A model generated the notes under the pieces. The model did no database searches, had not been told where the DNA came from, and saw only the letters and a list, made by a program, of their open reading frames with translations. A stretch of DNA of 64,000 nt from Chitinophaga sp. XS-30 (GTDB lineage Bacteria; Bacteroidota; Bacteroidia; Chitinophagales; Chitinophagaceae): NCBI RefSeq assembly GCF_008086345.1, contig NZ_CP043006.1, positions 5,268,032 through 5,332,031 of the forward strand, given 5' to 3'. Position numbers and translations under genes: made by a program. Shown here one piece after another: positions 17,639 to 26,073 of the stretch; the first letter of the stretch is position 1, and the number at the start of each line of letters is the position of its first letter.

Positions 17639-18631
17639 ATGAGACAATTACTATTGCTGTTAAGTATTGGCGCCTTATTCAGCGCATGCTCCGCTAAAGA
17701 CGCGGCGCTGAAGGATACGGATAAAGTGCCTTTGGATGATGCTTTGTCCCACTCAAAACGCAGGAATTGCCACACCCCCGCCTGGCCTGACGCCACCAAT
17801 ACCGGGCTTCCCAAAGGATGGAAACCAAAGAGAACGTATGCGAACTATACCATGCGCAACAACGAAGTGTTAAGCGATGTGCTTGTTACGGGGTACATAT
17901 CCATTCCTGTATCTGTAAAGCGCTGCACTATCAGGCGCTGCCGTGTCCGCGGAGATGAAACGATCGGTTTTGACCGTACGGTAGTATGGTTCCAGAACAC
18001 CGCCCAGCCCAGTGTGCCTGGCGTGAACGGCGACAGAACATCTATTCTCATTGAGCACTGCGACATCGGCCCCGAACTGGGCAGCTTTAATCCCGATGAT
18101 GTGGACTGCGGGATTGCCGGATGCGCTACCAATTGTACTATCCGGAACAATAATATTCATGATGTGGTAAGAGGGATCGATGCCATGAGCCATTCTTTGG
18201 TGGAGAATAACTTCCTGCATGAAATATGGGTAACGCAGGACAAGTCGAAGCACCATGATGGCGTGTTCATCTGGGGGAATTCCGATAATGTGACTGTAAG
18301 GGGCAATAATATTGAGCTATTGGATGAATCCAACACGGCTTCCATTTTCATGCAGGGGGCCGCTTCGCGGAATGTCAGCATCACTAATAACCGGGTGACC
18401 GGGGGCTCGTATGCCATCCGGTTGAACTTCCCGGATAACGGCGCCGGCCTGGGTGCAGGGATCTGCACAGGGAACAGGGTAAGGCGTAACCCGCCGGACC
18501 CTGGTGCAAAGAATCCTTTGGGCGGAGACTACGGACCTGCAAGTTATTGGGAGTTCTATCCTGCTGTATGGGCGAACAATGTATGGGATGATAATGATGA
18601 ACCCTTTACCCCTGTGCTCGTAAACTGGTAA
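17639..18631 (+). CDS. Right-handed beta-helix lipoprotein (pectate-lyase-like fold)
   Basis: 330 residues. A lipobox (GALFSAC) predicts membrane anchoring. From about residue 80 the chain shows repeated rungs typical of a parallel beta-helix: CTIRRCRVRG, ILIEHCDIGP, CTIRNNNIHDVVRGID, LVENNFLHEI, VTVRGNNIEL, VSITNNRVTGGSYAIRLN. This fold is common in polysaccharide lyases and in some hydrolases and epimerases. The expected catalytic residues cannot be assigned by eye. It begins 17 bases after the previous stop, within the PUL transcript. Confidence 0.8.
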   Translation: MRQLLLLLSIGALFSACSAKDAALKDTDKVPLDDALSHSKRRNCHTPAWPDATNTGLPKGWKPKRTYANYTMRNNEVLSDVLVTGYISIPVSVKRCTIRRCRVRGDETIGFDRTVVWFQNTAQPSVPGVNGDRTSILIEHCDIGPELGSFNPDDVDCGIAGCATNCTIRNNNIHDVVRGIDAMSHSLVENNFLHEIWVTQDKSKHHDGVFIWGNSDNVTVRGNNIELLDESNTASIFMQGAASRNVSITNNRVTGGSYAIRLNFPDNGAGLGAGICTGNRVRRNPPDPGAKNPLGGDYGPASYWEFYPAVWANNVWDDNDEPFTPVLVNW

Positions 18632-18666
18632 TGATCGATTTATTATAACCTTAAAAATTTAAACCC

Positions 18667-20337
18667 ATGAAAGTCCTGCATTTATTTTTACTGGCTGCCT
18701 TCCTGGTAACCGGTTGCTCAAAAATGAAAGACCGTGATGCCCTTAAGGCGGAACATGATCTTGCAACATTGAATGACGAGGAAGAGACCTATAACGTGTT
18801 CACCACCCAAACCCCTACCGTTACGGATACCGACGGTCCATACGAGATGGGTATGAAATTCAAGTCCGAACTGATAGGGAAAATCACGCAGATCCGTTAT
18901 TACAAGTACAGCGGAGAAACCGGCACCCATACCGGGCGTTTATGGTCTGAAGGGGGAACCGAGCTTGCCAGCGTAACCTTCACGGGAGAGACTGCTTCCG
19001 GCTGGCAGACGGCAACGCTGAGCGCACCCTATGAAATTGCCGCCAATACCGTTTATGTCGTAACCGTGAACTCCAACACCCGGTATGGCGCTACCCCCGG
19101 TGGCCTGGCATCAGCCGTGACCAACGGGCCTTTAAGTACGGTAGTTGGCGCCAATGGCGTTTTCGGCACAACTATAGGTGCATTCCCCACCAGTACCTAT
19201 AATGGCGGCAATTACTTCCGGGATATCACTTTTGAAGTGATCCCCGATGTGACTGCTCCAAGCACCCCCACTTCCGTGACAGCTGCTGATATAACAGGTT
19301 ATGGCGTTGATCTTAGCTGGACGGCTTCTACGGATAATGTGCATGTTACCGGATACAATATTTACAATGACACCGTATTGATCGCTTCTGTTACGGGTAC
19401 CTGGGCTAATATCTATGGATTGACCCCGTCTACGGCGCATAGCATCAAAGTAAAAGCGAAAGATGCGGCGGGTAACCTTTCAGCTGCAAGCACAGCGCTC
19501 AGCGTAACTACAGGTGCGGCCAGCAGCGGTTTGCGCGGCTGGCAGATCGATACGACCAATGTCGGGCTAACCGGGGTGAGCGTGGATAAAAATACGCTGC
19601 CTTTGTATAGCGACCCGATTGCAGCAGGCTCAACTATCAGCCTGAAAAAGCTGGTGAACCCTGACCTGAGCGCCGGTAATATCATTATTGACAGATGCTG
19701 GATCGTTATCAATATGGGAGGAATCAAATGGAATGTAGGCTCTGATAATGGTGCGGTCCTGATCAAAGATTCGCGTATTGAAGCAATCGATATCCCGGGC
19801 AAGTATGCTACAGCACCTTTCCAATCGCCAACCAATAAAGCGGTGACCTTGTTAAGAACTGAAATAACAGACCAGGGTGGCGGATTCTGGCTGGATGGCG
19901 CCGCCCTGGTAAGGAACTGTTATATTCATGATCTGCCAGGGTACGGTGACCCTCTGAGCGATACCGGCAACCATGTTGATGGTGGTACAAGGCGTAATGG
20001 TATTGCACAACTGAATGTAATAGATAACCACATTGACATCCGTAGTGCCGGCAACAATGCATCCTCCGCATTTTTCATACAGCCGCTTTATGGTTTTATT
20101 GACAATATCCTGCTGCGCGGCAACCTCCTGGGTGGCGGTGGATATACCGTTTACGGGTCAAACCATAATTATACTTATGGCAGTCACATTTATGCGGACA
20201 ACAACAGATGGTATTCCGGTGCGGCGTATGGATATGTGGGAACTCCCAGCGGCCCCGGATTTGGGTCCTGGACAAACAACTACGTAAACAATCCCGCGAA
20301 TACGGATAATAAGGGAACAGCCATCACTTATCCATAA
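18667..20337 (+). CDS. DUF4082 - fibronectin III - beta-helix lipoprotein
   Basis: 556 residues with a lipobox (VTGC, Cys about 18). Three parts are visible: a DUF4082-like jelly-roll (about 45-195; GPYEMGMKFKSELIGKITQI), a fibronectin type III domain (about 197-282; TSVTAADITGYGVDLSWTAS), and a beta-helix (about 300-556) with rungs such as IIIDRCWIVINMGG, VLIKDSRIEAID, VTLLRTEITDQGGGFWL and LVRNCYIHDL. DUF4082 and FnIII modules usually bind carbohydrate or act as spacers on surface enzymes. It is the last gene of the PUL and may act with the smaller beta-helix protein just upstream. A strong terminator follows. Confidence 0.8.
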   Translation: MKVLHLFLLAAFLVTGCSKMKDRDALKAEHDLATLNDEEETYNVFTTQTPTVTDTDGPYEMGMKFKSELIGKITQIRYYKYSGETGTHTGRLWSEGGTELASVTFTGETASGWQTATLSAPYEIAANTVYVVTVNSNTRYGATPGGLASAVTNGPLSTVVGANGVFGTTIGAFPTSTYNGGNYFRDITFEVIPDVTAPSTPTSVTAADITGYGVDLSWTASTDNVHVTGYNIYNDTVLIASVTGTWANIYGLTPSTAHSIKVKAKDAAGNLSAASTALSVTTGAASSGLRGWQIDTTNVGLTGVSVDKNTLPLYSDPIAAGSTISLKKLVNPDLSAGNIIIDRCWIVINMGGIKWNVGSDNGAVLIKDSRIEAIDIPGKYATAPFQSPTNKAVTLLRTEITDQGGGFWLDGAALVRNCYIHDLPGYGDPLSDTGNHVDGGTRRNGIAQLNVIDNHIDIRSAGNNASSAFFIQPLYGFIDNILLRGNLLGGGGYTVYGSNHNYTYGSHIYADNNRWYSGAAYGYVGTPSGPGFGSWTNNYVNNPANTDNKGTAITYP

Positions 20338-20365
20338 ACAATTGGATAGCATCATTTTGATCTCC

Positions 20366-20410
20366 CGGCCAATTACAGGTATTAACCTGTGATTGGCCGT
20401 TATTATAAAT
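20366..20410 (+). terminator. Terminator ending the susC-led transcript
   Basis: A 15-bp stem (20366-20380 with 20385-20399, CGGCCAATTACAGGT/ACCTGTGATTGGCCG, one T-G pair) with loop ATTA is followed by TTATTATAAAT. It lies 28 bases past the stop of the last PUL gene and separates it from the convergent terpene synthase genes. Confidence 0.8.
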
Positions 20411-20496
20411 GAGCGGCACGGCTATTGCCAGTATAAAAGGGCTGTAATTTTTCATAATAGCGACGATTTTATCCATTGCACGCTTATGCCAGCCAT

Positions 20497-21513
20497 CTAG
20501 AAATGCTTGATTTCCACCCTGTCCATCGTCTCCCCTTTTCCATTGGGTGGTACAGCAAATCCGCCAGGTTCATACCGTTTCGTCCCGCTTTTATAATACC
20601 AGTCATTCAAACCACTGATCATTTGTTTTATGTAGTAAATAAATTCCTCCGTCTCTTTTTGGAATGGACTGAAGTCCGGCAGATGGTTTGATAATGTTAC
20701 AAATTCGTTTACAAACCCGTCATGCATCTTCATTCCTTCTGTGCAGGCTTCATCAAAAGATATTTTATTGTGATGCTGCAGTAATTTGATAATATTGAAC
20801 ATTTCTGATTCTATCGCGAGTTCTTTGCCAATTGTTGCAAAATCGTTCTGAAGCGCAACAATGATTGCCTGCAGCATAATAATGCGCTGGATAACGGTAT
20901 GATTATAAATATAATCGGGTAAAGCAAAACCGGTTGTGGGACAAATCAGATCAACAAATGGGATCATGCCTATGGAATTGGCGCGGATCAAATGAAAAAG
21001 GGGGATAGGAGGAATGCCCTTGCTGATCTTATATGGTGATTCTTCCATAATCCCGTCAGTGACAAAACGGTACTTATAATTCTTAGCTATCCTTTCAAGC
21101 CAGAAATCCGGCATTCCGAGCGCAATCCACTCCTTTCTGTTTGTTTGCATCTGACGTAATATTCCTTTTTCCTCCGGCCGTGGACCATCTCCCATCATTA
21201 CCTCAAAAATCCGGTCTCTGAAAGCCACTATCTCCTTTATTGGCAAAAGTTCTACATAATCATCAGTTACCGTCATATAAATTGCAAAACGTGTTGCATG
21301 GCGGACCTTGTCCTTTTCGGCGGCAGCCGGTATCATAAAGGGGCCTACATCTACCAGTCGCATCTTTCTATATCTTGCCATAGCCTCCTTTGTCAAGAAT
21401 TGATAGTCCTGGTCATACCAATTGCTTTCTTCTTCATCGAAGGTTCCGGCGTAGGGGCTTTGAAGGGTTGTCCAGGGATATACTGGCTTGGGTACAGTGA
21501 ATTCCTTGTTCAT
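20497..21513 (-). CDS. Class I terpene synthase C (third of three)
   Basis: 338 residues from the chosen ATG at 21513 (the frame opens at 21609, but the 32 extra residues are low-complexity and unlike the family). Metal-binding motif D84-D85-Y-V-E88; NSE-type triad N223-D-F-A-T227-I-G-K-E231 (Thr in place of Ser, which is allowed); pyrophosphate-sensor Arg177 exactly 46 residues before the triad; RY pair at 313-314. The enzyme should ionise a prenyl diphosphate (GPP, FPP or GGPP) and cyclise it in the cytoplasm. The product cannot be predicted. It lies 108 bases downstream of synthase B on the same strand. Confidence 0.9.
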   Translation of the reverse strand: MNKEFTVPKPVYPWTTLQSPYAGTFDEEESNWYDQDYQFLTKEAMARYRKMRLVDVGPFMIPAAAEKDKVRHATRFAIYMTVTDDYVELLPIKEIVAFRDRIFEVMMGDGPRPEEKGILRQMQTNRKEWIALGMPDFWLERIAKNYKYRFVTDGIMEESPYKISKGIPPIPLFHLIRANSIGMIPFVDLICPTTGFALPDYIYNHTVIQRIIMLQAIIVALQNDFATIGKELAIESEMFNIIKLLQHHNKISFDEACTEGMKMHDGFVNEFVTLSNHLPDFSPFQKETEEFIYYIKQMISGLNDWYYKSGTKRYEPGGFAVPPNGKGETMDRVEIKHF

Positions 21514-21558
21514 ATGGTGTTTGGTTTGAGATGATGAAAAACTCGCAAGCGCTTTGCG

Positions 21559-21583
21559 TTGAGCACCGACTGAACCTCGTTGA
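21559..21583 (-). repeat. 25-bp copy of the NSE-coding segment of synthase A
   Basis: This segment matches 22981-23005, inside terpene synthase A, at 24 of 25 bases with one C/A change. On the minus strand, in the appropriate frame, it would encode LNEVQSVL, matching FNEVQSVL of synthase A. Here it sits in the untranslated gap between synthases B and C and is preceded in that frame by a stop, so it looks like a relic of a lost synthase or of recombination. Confidence 0.8.
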
Positions 21584-21621
21584 GAACGGCCCTCGTTTAA
21601 CAGCGCCAAGTCCCGGCTGAA

Positions 21622-22611
21622 TCAGCTCTTCTCAGGCCAGGCAAATCCCTTTCCTCCGGACAAATATCTTTCTGTTTCCTGCACATAGAACGTATTCACG
21701 CCCTGGACGCCGAGCCCAAAATAATAGACGAATTTGTCCACATGCTCCTGGTATTCTCCAAACTCGCGATACTCCCTGTGTAAAGCAAGAAGCTCATCGA
21801 GATCTGCATCGTGGATGCGCAAGGTCTCCTTACAGGCATCCTCCAGCGAAAGATCATATTGCCGCTGAAGCACAAAAACCACATTAAAAACCTCAGTTCC
21901 TTTAGCCAGCTCTTTCGGCAGGGAATGAATGTCATTTTGCCATATGATAATTCTGACCATCAGCCTCATCATCCGCTGAATGACGCAGTGATCGACGATA
22001 TGATCGGGCAAAACCAGGCCTGATTCAATTTCCCCTAAAATCAGGTACGGGTACATCAGCACGGCATATTCGCGGATTGCTTTATATACTGCGAAAGAAG
22101 GGGGTGGTTGATTGGCTGCCTTATAAGAATGTTCCACTTCGATCCCGTACCTGAAGGTCAGGTAGAAGTACCGGATGAAACGCTTCATCCATATTTCGGG
22201 CATGAATGCACGGAATTCATCCCTTATCAGTGCCAGGTGTTGATACATTGCATTTTCATCCGGCAACGGGGAAGCGCCATTCAGGATGTCCATACAACGG
22301 ATGCGCTGTTGTTGCTTTTCCTCAAGCGGCAGATCTTCCAGTTGATCGTCGAGCACAACATATTGGAGCATGAACCTGTTGCAGGGAATGGTTTGTTCAT
22401 ACGTTAAGTCGGGCCACATGCAGGCAGTGCACGCATGTAACCGCATTTTTTTGTACATCTTCCTTTGCCATTCTTCCAGGTATGTGTAATCATGGTCGAT
22501 CCAGTGGTTCATATCTCTCTCCATTTGTTCCAGGTGTGGATTGATCAGGATGGGCCACGGATAATAGCCATATGGAAGGTAATCTCTGGAGTTGAATTGT
22601 TCAGGAGCCAT
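21622..22611 (-). CDS. Class I terpene synthase B (second of three)
   Basis: 329 residues with all hallmarks of a bacterial terpene cyclase: D88-D89-Q-L-E92 for Mg binding, canonical NSE triad N226-D-I-H-S230-L-P-K-E234, sensor Arg180 (46 residues before N226) and a C-terminal RY (ERYLSGG). Length and an all-helical pattern fit a single alpha domain. It should cyclise a linear prenyl diphosphate. No prenyltransferase, P450 or methyltransferase gene is next to it, so either the direct terpene is the product or tailoring genes are elsewhere. The start at 22611 (MAPEQFNSRDY) fits family length. Confidence 0.92.
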   Translation of the reverse strand: MAPEQFNSRDYLPYGYYPWPILINPHLEQMERDMNHWIDHDYTYLEEWQRKMYKKMRLHACTACMWPDLTYEQTIPCNRFMLQYVVLDDQLEDLPLEEKQQQRIRCMDILNGASPLPDENAMYQHLALIRDEFRAFMPEIWMKRFIRYFYLTFRYGIEVEHSYKAANQPPPSFAVYKAIREYAVLMYPYLILGEIESGLVLPDHIVDHCVIQRMMRLMVRIIIWQNDIHSLPKELAKGTEVFNVVFVLQRQYDLSLEDACKETLRIHDADLDELLALHREYREFGEYQEHVDKFVYYFGLGVQGVNTFYVQETERYLSGGKGFAWPEKS

Positions 22612-22679
22612 ATATCAGCATTGTGATTAATTAAATTGAGTTTGATGAAAAGAGCTGGCCGCTTTTCAGCTGACCGCCT

Positions 22680-23678
22680 TTATCCTAAAGCCTGTTTTAC
22701 TGTTTGTACATCAGGGAATCCCTGTATTGAATTATACCTGTCGAGCGTGGATGAAACAGATTTCCATCCGTTCAGCGTCATACTGATATAATGGACCCTG
22801 TTTGTTACCGCATCCTGCCAGGTCCCGAAGTCTGGCAGGAAATCCTGCAGGTACCGGAACTCCCGCAGATATTCGTTATGAAGGTGCAGCGTCTCCAGAC
22901 AAGCTTCCTCCAGTGAAATATTACGGTTGTGCTGGACAGCTTTTACGACGTTGTAGTAGATCGCTCCTGTAGCTTCGTCTTTGAGCACCGACTGCACCTC
23001 GTTGAAACATGCCATCATGCGGACAGCCAGCGCTTTCAGGCGTTTTATGATGTTATGCTGATGTATGGACTCCGGGAGAAATACTTCCGTTTCAAGATCA
23101 AGCAGCTCCAGGAAAGGGTAGAGACAAAGCGAATCCTCGCGGATATCCAGGCATTCTTCTACAGAAGGAAATTCCTTTCGGGCCTTATAATAAAGCTCCC
23201 GCTGAAGGCCATTAAAGTATTTTTGAAGACCTTCGATAAACCGGTTCATCGATTCAGCAGGGAGAAATTGAACCAGTTCTTCCCTGAGTGTGCATAGCAG
23301 GCCGGCAAGAGGAATTTCAGCATCTGCCCGGGTTGCCGTTCCATTCAGGATTCCCAGGGATTGGTCGCGGACGTGGTGCAATTCCCGGAGGCTGCATTCT
23401 TCGCACCTGTCGTCATTATAAAGTGTCCACAGCATGAGCCTGCATACCGGCTTCAACCGCTCGGCGCCGGCTGTCGGAAACCATTGGGAAGCGATATGTG
23501 CGGTTTTGGTCATTTTGTACTTTTTCCTGGTAAGCGGGTCATTCCGATAAAGTGCCAGGTACTCGCCCTCTATCCAATGCTGTTCGGTGATTTCCTGCAA
23601 GGCGCCGGCAAATGGGTTCTTGAGCATGGGGAAGGGGTAGTGAAACTGGGATAGGATTGAAGTTATCTCTGTATTCAT
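22680..23678 (-). CDS. Class I terpene synthase A with variant NSE motif (first of three)
   Basis: 332 residues. D89-D90-R-C-E93 is the Asp-rich motif, Arg180 the diphosphate sensor (46 residues before N226), and DRY near the C-terminus gives the RY pair. The second metal motif reads N226-E-V-Q-S230-V-L-K-D234-E: Glu replaces the usual Asp at position 2 and Asp replaces the final Glu, with a Glu immediately after. The three key ligand positions are still N, S and an acid, so activity is plausible but metal geometry may be altered. It is first in the operon; B starts 68 bases after its stop. Confidence 0.88.
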   Translation of the reverse strand: MNTEITSILSQFHYPFPMLKNPFAGALQEITEQHWIEGEYLALYRNDPLTRKKYKMTKTAHIASQWFPTAGAERLKPVCRLMLWTLYNDDRCEECSLRELHHVRDQSLGILNGTATRADAEIPLAGLLCTLREELVQFLPAESMNRFIEGLQKYFNGLQRELYYKARKEFPSVEECLDIREDSLCLYPFLELLDLETEVFLPESIHQHNIIKRLKALAVRMMACFNEVQSVLKDEATGAIYYNVVKAVQHNRNISLEEACLETLHLHNEYLREFRYLQDFLPDFGTWQDAVTNRVHYISMTLNGWKSVSSTLDRYNSIQGFPDVQTVKQALG

Positions 23679-23770
23679 AGCAATAGTTTAGGTTGAGTTG
23701 GGGAGACATGGTTAACAATTAAATGTCCCAGATATGCTGGCACTTCCTGAAATAAAAAAGTTAACTGCCT

Positions 23771-23828
23771 GATATCAATTAAAAATACAAAGGCCCGCTG
23801 CAATATGCCTGCAGCGTAATTTGATATC
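23771..23828 (-). promoter_or_regulatory. Two-tier inverted repeat upstream of the terpene synthase genes
   Basis: Outer arms GATATCAA (23771-23778) and TTGATATC (23821-23828), extended by TTA/TAAT with a one-base bulge, enclose an inner hairpin CGCTGCA (23796-23802), 7-base loop, TGCAGCG (23810-23816). It starts about 93 bases upstream of the synthase A ATG, so it may be part of the mRNA leader or an operator. It also lies 3' of the DUF2268 gene and could end that transcript. Confidence 0.45.
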
Positions 23829-23972
23829 TTCAATCATTAGTGTTAATTAATGATCCTTTGGGGCTTTTAACAAAAACTTGTTGCTACATTTTTTAGCCGG
23901 TTAGCGTATGGGTTATCACTATAAAGTCATTGCAAAAAACAGTGGGTTTCTATAATGGATAGGTTGCTTTAT

Positions 23973-24875
23973 TTACTGGATATATTTTCTCAAATACCCG
24001 CTTTTGTTTAAAAATACCTTATAATCCCTGATGTCAAGTATTTCGCGCACAGCCTGTTTCTTATTCGGGGAATTCCGGAAATACTCCCGGGTGATCTTGT
24101 AGCCGATCCAGTAACCCAGATCATTGGGCCGGTCATCCTTTCCGGAAACACCATATAGCCAGTCTATATAGTTGGTGCTGTCCATCCTCTCAACAAATTC
24201 CCTGCACAACCTGTCCTCATGCTTATCCCCGTAGGCCGTTACTTTCCTGTTAGGGGGCCCTCCGGAAATCAGCTCCCCTAAAAAATCCGCGCTGCCTTCA
24301 ATAATACTTTTTTGCAATAACGTCGGGGCTTCCATCCAGTTATTCTGCTGAAAATGGATCAGCTCATGTGCTACGATATAAGGAACGACATCGGCATCAG
24401 CCTGTTTCTCCGCTCCGATGAATACCCCTTTTTCGTTAGCTGTCCCCCCCGAGTTAAATGCGCCGATCACGAAATAAACGGGAGGGAACTTTGCATCGGG
24501 ATACCAGTATTTCAAAGCATAGAATGTGCTTCTGCATTGCTTTTCCTTTTTGGTCATCTGCAAGGTCATGGCTCTTACCTTGTCATAGTCATTTCTTCGC
24601 TTTTTTACAACTTCCAGTAAATGGTCCGCACTTATAATCCTGTTCGGGGTAAAACCTTTTACACCCTCGCTGCCAATATCAATGTAGGCTTTGCCAAAAG
24701 GATTGGCTGTGGTATCCTCTTTAAACATATCAAATGCCCGCCAGAAATTGTCAATGTCTTTGGTGATAAAAACGGAACTGTCGGGATCACCGGGGAAGGG
24801 TGTCTGCGCATGAACGCACTGGAATATAAACACACTTGTTAAAAATGTCAGGCAATATTTCATGATAGATAGCAT
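23973..24875 (-). CDS. Exported zinc metallopeptidase-like protein, DUF2268 type
   Basis: 300 residues with a signal peptide (MKYCLTFLTSVFIFQCVHAQ, which could start at 24863). The zinc motif is HELIH at 170-174, with E193 in IIEGSADFLGE as the likely third ligand 19 residues later, the gluzincin-like arrangement seen in DUF2268 predicted proteases, also related to GldB-like proteins. The conserved stretch FVIGAFNSGGTANEKGVFIG precedes it. It probably acts in the periplasm; no substrate is known. It is transcribed alone, divergent from a lipoprotein gene across an operator-like palindrome. Confidence 0.8.
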   Translation of the reverse strand: MLSIMKYCLTFLTSVFIFQCVHAQTPFPGDPDSSVFITKDIDNFWRAFDMFKEDTTANPFGKAYIDIGSEGVKGFTPNRIISADHLLEVVKKRRNDYDKVRAMTLQMTKKEKQCRSTFYALKYWYPDAKFPPVYFVIGAFNSGGTANEKGVFIGAEKQADADVVPYIVAHELIHFQQNNWMEAPTLLQKSIIEGSADFLGELISGGPPNRKVTAYGDKHEDRLCREFVERMDSTNYIDWLYGVSGKDDRPNDLGYWIGYKITREYFRNSPNKKQAVREILDIRDYKVFLNKSGYLRKYIQ

Positions 24876-24947
24876 TTTTACATCTAAATAGACGACCGGG
24901 CAGAAAAAAAGTTACGCTTATGGCTATTTTATCTGAAAAGCAATACC

Positions 24948-24986
24948 TTTACGAAAATTTCGTAAATGTGCCGTATGTTCGTAAAT
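24948..24986. promoter_or_regulatory. 19-bp palindrome plus an extra half-site, probable operator
   Basis: TTTACGAAA (24948-24956), one base, TTTCGTAAA (24958-24966) is a perfect palindrome. The half-site TTCGTAAAT at 24959-24967 recurs at 24978-24986, exactly 19 bases further on. It lies in the 251-base divergent space between the DUF2268 gene (minus) and the lipoprotein genes (plus), 73 bases from the former start, where a dimeric DNA-binding regulator would act. Confidence 0.55.
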
Positions 24987-25126
24987 TATTCATTCAGGCG
25001 CCGGAGCCTTTGTCGTTGTAAAATACCTGATGTAAAGAAATTGCCGGTAATCTTTACGCCTTTTGCAAACTTATCACTAGCACAGTTTTTGAGCATTCCG
25101 GTTAATAATTTTGCTTAGCTTCGGTT

Positions 25127-25507
25127 ATGAATATAAGTTTTTTTTGCACCCTGTTATTACCACTTGTTGTTGCCTGTAACAAACAAAGTACTTCGACTGC
25201 ATCAAATCTGCCTGAGCCGGATACGGCTATTATTGACAACACCTACCCTTTGGTAGCTGCAGCCAGCAGCATATCGTTGGATAGCGGAACCATGTACAGG
25301 CTGGGCCTGGCACAATATGCATCTTTTTTCAATTTTGACCGGAGTGTAAAAAACGGTGACCTGTACTATGAAGCAATGCTGGAGAGCACAAAGCAATTCA
25401 GCCCATTAAAGTTCTTTATATCAAGCAATGGGACCGGAGCGATTGTTGCCGTTACAACCCCCTCAAAGGCCGAGGTAGATAAGTTTAATAAAGCGTGGCG
25501 GCGATAA
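25127..25507 (+). CDS. Small lipoprotein of unknown function
   Basis: 126 residues with a lipobox (LLPLVVAC, Cys about 17) followed by a Ser/Thr-rich spacer. The remainder (SISLDSGTMYRLGLAQYASFFN, FFISSNGTGAIVAVTTPSKA) looks like a small beta-rich domain. I recognise no family. TAATTTTG at 25106-25113 resembles the Bacteroidota -7 box but lies very near the ATG. A second lipoprotein gene follows after 38 bases. The DNA here is AT-richer than the PUL upstream. Confidence 0.65.
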   Translation: MNISFFCTLLLPLVVACNKQSTSTASNLPEPDTAIIDNTYPLVAAASSISLDSGTMYRLGLAQYASFFNFDRSVKNGDLYYEAMLESTKQFSPLKFFISSNGTGAIVAVTTPSKAEVDKFNKAWRR

Positions 25508-25545
25508 CTGGTAACCAGTCTTCCCTATTCTAAAAAAAATCCTTT

Positions 25546-26073
25546 ATGAAAAAGAGACAATTCGCTTATTCCCTTACAAAGAAATTTTATTATCTGCCAT
25601 TGATATTGCTAGGCATCATAAGTGTTGGACCAGGATGTCAGAAATCAAAACAATCTGATCCCTGCGAAGGTGTACTTAGCGAAGGAACACCTACCCTGGT
25701 AGGATTGGTATTGATAGATGGGCAAACCGGGGAGAATATTCTTTTGTCAGAAAATATTGATACTTCGACTATAACCATCATCCCGGAAACAACAGATGTT
25801 CCTGCAGAACGGGGTGCGATTGAAAAAAGGCCGGGTGCGCCTATGTATGGATCACTGGTATTTCATATTGCTGATACAAAAGAGGGGGCATTCAAATATA
25901 CAGTAAACATTCCCGATGTAGCCAGTGCTACCCTCTCCTATACCAACAAGAAAGTCAAATCAGATAATGCGTGTAACCCGTATTATATCACTGTAGCAGA
26001 TCCTGTAATAGCGGACCATCAGTTTACTGTTTCACAAACAGGTCACCGGCTGCTATTAGAAGTAACACTTTGA
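25546..26073 (+). CDS. Lipoprotein of unknown function
   Basis: 175 residues with a basic N-terminus, a hydrophobic segment and the lipobox-like SVGPGC (Cys about 35). The mature part is Thr/Pro-rich with beta-strand character (TPTLVGLVLIDGQTGENILL, AFKYTVNIPDVASATLSYTN), compatible with a small surface beta-sandwich. No family was recognised. It is 38 bases downstream of the preceding small lipoprotein, probably co-transcribed. Confidence 0.65.
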   Translation: MKKRQFAYSLTKKFYYLPLILLGIISVGPGCQKSKQSDPCEGVLSEGTPTLVGLVLIDGQTGENILLSENIDTSTITIIPETTDVPAERGAIEKRPGAPMYGSLVFHIADTKEGAFKYTVNIPDVASATLSYTNKKVKSDNACNPYYITVADPVIADHQFTVSQTGHRLLLEVTL

